This document shows, piece by piece, positions 13,486-14,065 of a stretch of 14,065 nt of DNA. The notes beneath the pieces were generated by a model that worked only from the letters and a program-made list of their open reading frames with translations, ran no database searches and was not told the origin of the DNA. The translations under genes were made by a program, and so were the position numbers. This DNA is from an uncultured Oscillospiraceae bacterium (GTDB taxonomy: Bacteria; Bacillota; Clostridia; Oscillospirales; Ruminococcaceae), in the NCBI GenBank assembly GCA_900556525.1, contig USOZ01000021.1, forward strand, positions 1 through 14,065, given 5' to 3'. How positions within the stretch are numbered: position 1 is the first letter of the stretch; each line of letters opens with the position of its first letter.

Positions 13486-13974
13486 ATGAACAACAAAGCT
13501 TTAATCGTCATTGATCTTCAGAACGACATCACCAAAAACTACAGGGAAATTATCGACAATGTAAACAAAGCCATTGACCTGGCAAAAAGTGCCGATATGC
13601 ACGTTATTTACATTAAGCACAACAATTTATCCGCCGGCACAAGGACCTTTAAGCCCGGTACGCGCGGCGAAGAGCTTGTTCCCGAAATGAAAATCGTATC
13701 GGACAATATTTTCACAAAATCCAAGGGGAACGCGCTTACGAGCGAAGAACTTGTCAATTTCATAAACGAAAATGGGATCGGCGAGTTTTACGTTGCGGGC
13801 GCAGACGCGACAGTCTGCGTAAAATCGACCTGCTACAACATGGCAAAAGCAGGTTACACGGTTCACGTTTTGTCAGACTGTATAACCAGTTACGACAAAA
13901 GCAAGATCGGCGAGATGCTGCGGTACTATGAGAGCAAGGGCTGCGAAGTCGGAAAGCTCGCCGAAATAATGTAA
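13486..13974 (+). CDS. Isochorismatase-family cysteine hydrolase
   Basis: A 162-residue single-domain enzyme of usual length for the small clade of this alpha/beta family. The catalytic triad is visible: Asp10 in VIDLQND, Lys78 in FTKSKGNA and Cys111 in GADATVCVKST, with the conserved cis-peptide region just before the Cys. Relatives hydrolyse amides such as nicotinamide or carbamoyl groups, or isochorismate; the substrate here is unknown. A strong GGGAGAAGGA (13471-13480) precedes the ATG by five bases. The gene follows the permease by 29 bases with no visible promoter or terminator between, so it is probably the last gene of the operon, perhaps acting on the imported compound (inferred). 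Confidence 0.88.
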   Translation: MNNKALIVIDLQNDITKNYREIIDNVNKAIDLAKSADMHVIYIKHNNLSAGTRTFKPGTRGEELVPEMKIVSDNIFTKSKGNALTSEELVNFINENGIGEFYVAGADATVCVKSTCYNMAKAGYTVHVLSDCITSYDKSKIGEMLRYYESKGCEVGKLAEIM

Positions 13975-13996
13975 GGCTCGTTATAATACGCATAAC

Positions 13997-14027
13997 AAAG
14001 GCTTCCGCTTCGCGGGGGCTTTTTTTA
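13997..14027 (+). terminator. Rho-independent terminator of the operon
   Basis: AAAGGCTTCCGC (13997-14008), a TTC loop, then GCGGGGGCTTTT, a stem of about 12 bp with G-T pairs, followed by a run of T to 14027. It starts 22 bases after the hydrolase stop. Confidence 0.85.
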
Positions 14028-14065
14028 TTTGAGGGGAGGGAGAGGGAGCGCGGCGCGCCGCCCCG
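14028..14065. other. Purine run and GC palindrome at the window edge
   Basis: A G/A-only run (14031-14048) is followed by the perfect 12-base palindrome GCGGCGCGCCGC (14050-14061). No gene is visible. It may be the start of an intergenic structure that continues outside the window. Confidence 0.35.

Noticed and set aside
14031..14048. G-quadruplex in the purine run
   Set aside because: Only three runs of three or more G are present before the window ends; a fourth is only two bases, so the case is weak.

Overview
The window is about 14 kb of mid-GC, low-GC-type Gram-positive (Clostridia) DNA. Secreted proteins with tandem fibronectin type III (FnIII) tails of the 'PQNVKATAGDK...YRVQRL' type, strong GGAGG ribosome-binding sites and an EAL protein without a working GGDEF partner domain suggest a gut Oscillospiraceae/Ruminococcus-like bacterium. 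This placement is inferred from style; there is no rRNA or other marker gene. No tRNA, IS element, CRISPR array or phage gene was seen.

Region 1 (1-3540) is a patchwork. On the minus strand a complete GNAT acetyltransferase follows the 3' part of a YcxB-like gene whose 5' end is missing. At about 795-808 the sequence switches to a plus-strand fragment of a large glycine-rich surface protein, entered mid-domain with no start. Near 3010-3018 that reading ends, and a ~200 bp stretch encoding another copy of the same protein's 'YID...YLTGEDH' module lies in the opposite orientation. From about 3214 plus-strand coding resumes with an FnIII tail ending at 3537. The inverted stretch is bounded by 9-base inverted repeats with one mismatch. 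This could be a genuinely rearranged surface-protein locus or an assembly/amplification chimera; sequence alone cannot decide.

Region 2 (3541-8960): a bidirectional-looking terminator separates these remnants from a convergent, intact 1685-residue secreted protein on the minus strand. It has a signal peptide, about seven ~165-176-residue repeats of a type I do not recognise, each closing on an 'EDTR' motif, and four C-terminal FnIII domains. Two repeats form a nearly identical 528-bp tandem duplication. Its FnIII tail resembles that of the plus-strand fragment, so the two tails form an imperfect inverted repeat.

Region 3 (8825-10480): a divergent promoter region serves the repeat protein on one side and, on the other, a lipoprotein with a transglutaminase-like Cys-His-Asp domain and a striking Asp/Trp-rich tail, followed by a strong terminator.

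Region 4 (10500-14030) is a probable three-gene plus-strand operon: a degenerate-GGDEF/intact-EAL cyclic-di-GMP phosphodiesterase, an SLC13/CitMHS-type permease starting one base after its stop, and an isochorismatase-family cysteine hydrolase, ending in a terminator. The permease and hydrolase suggest uptake and processing of a small organic molecule next to c-di-GMP turnover; the substrate is unknown.
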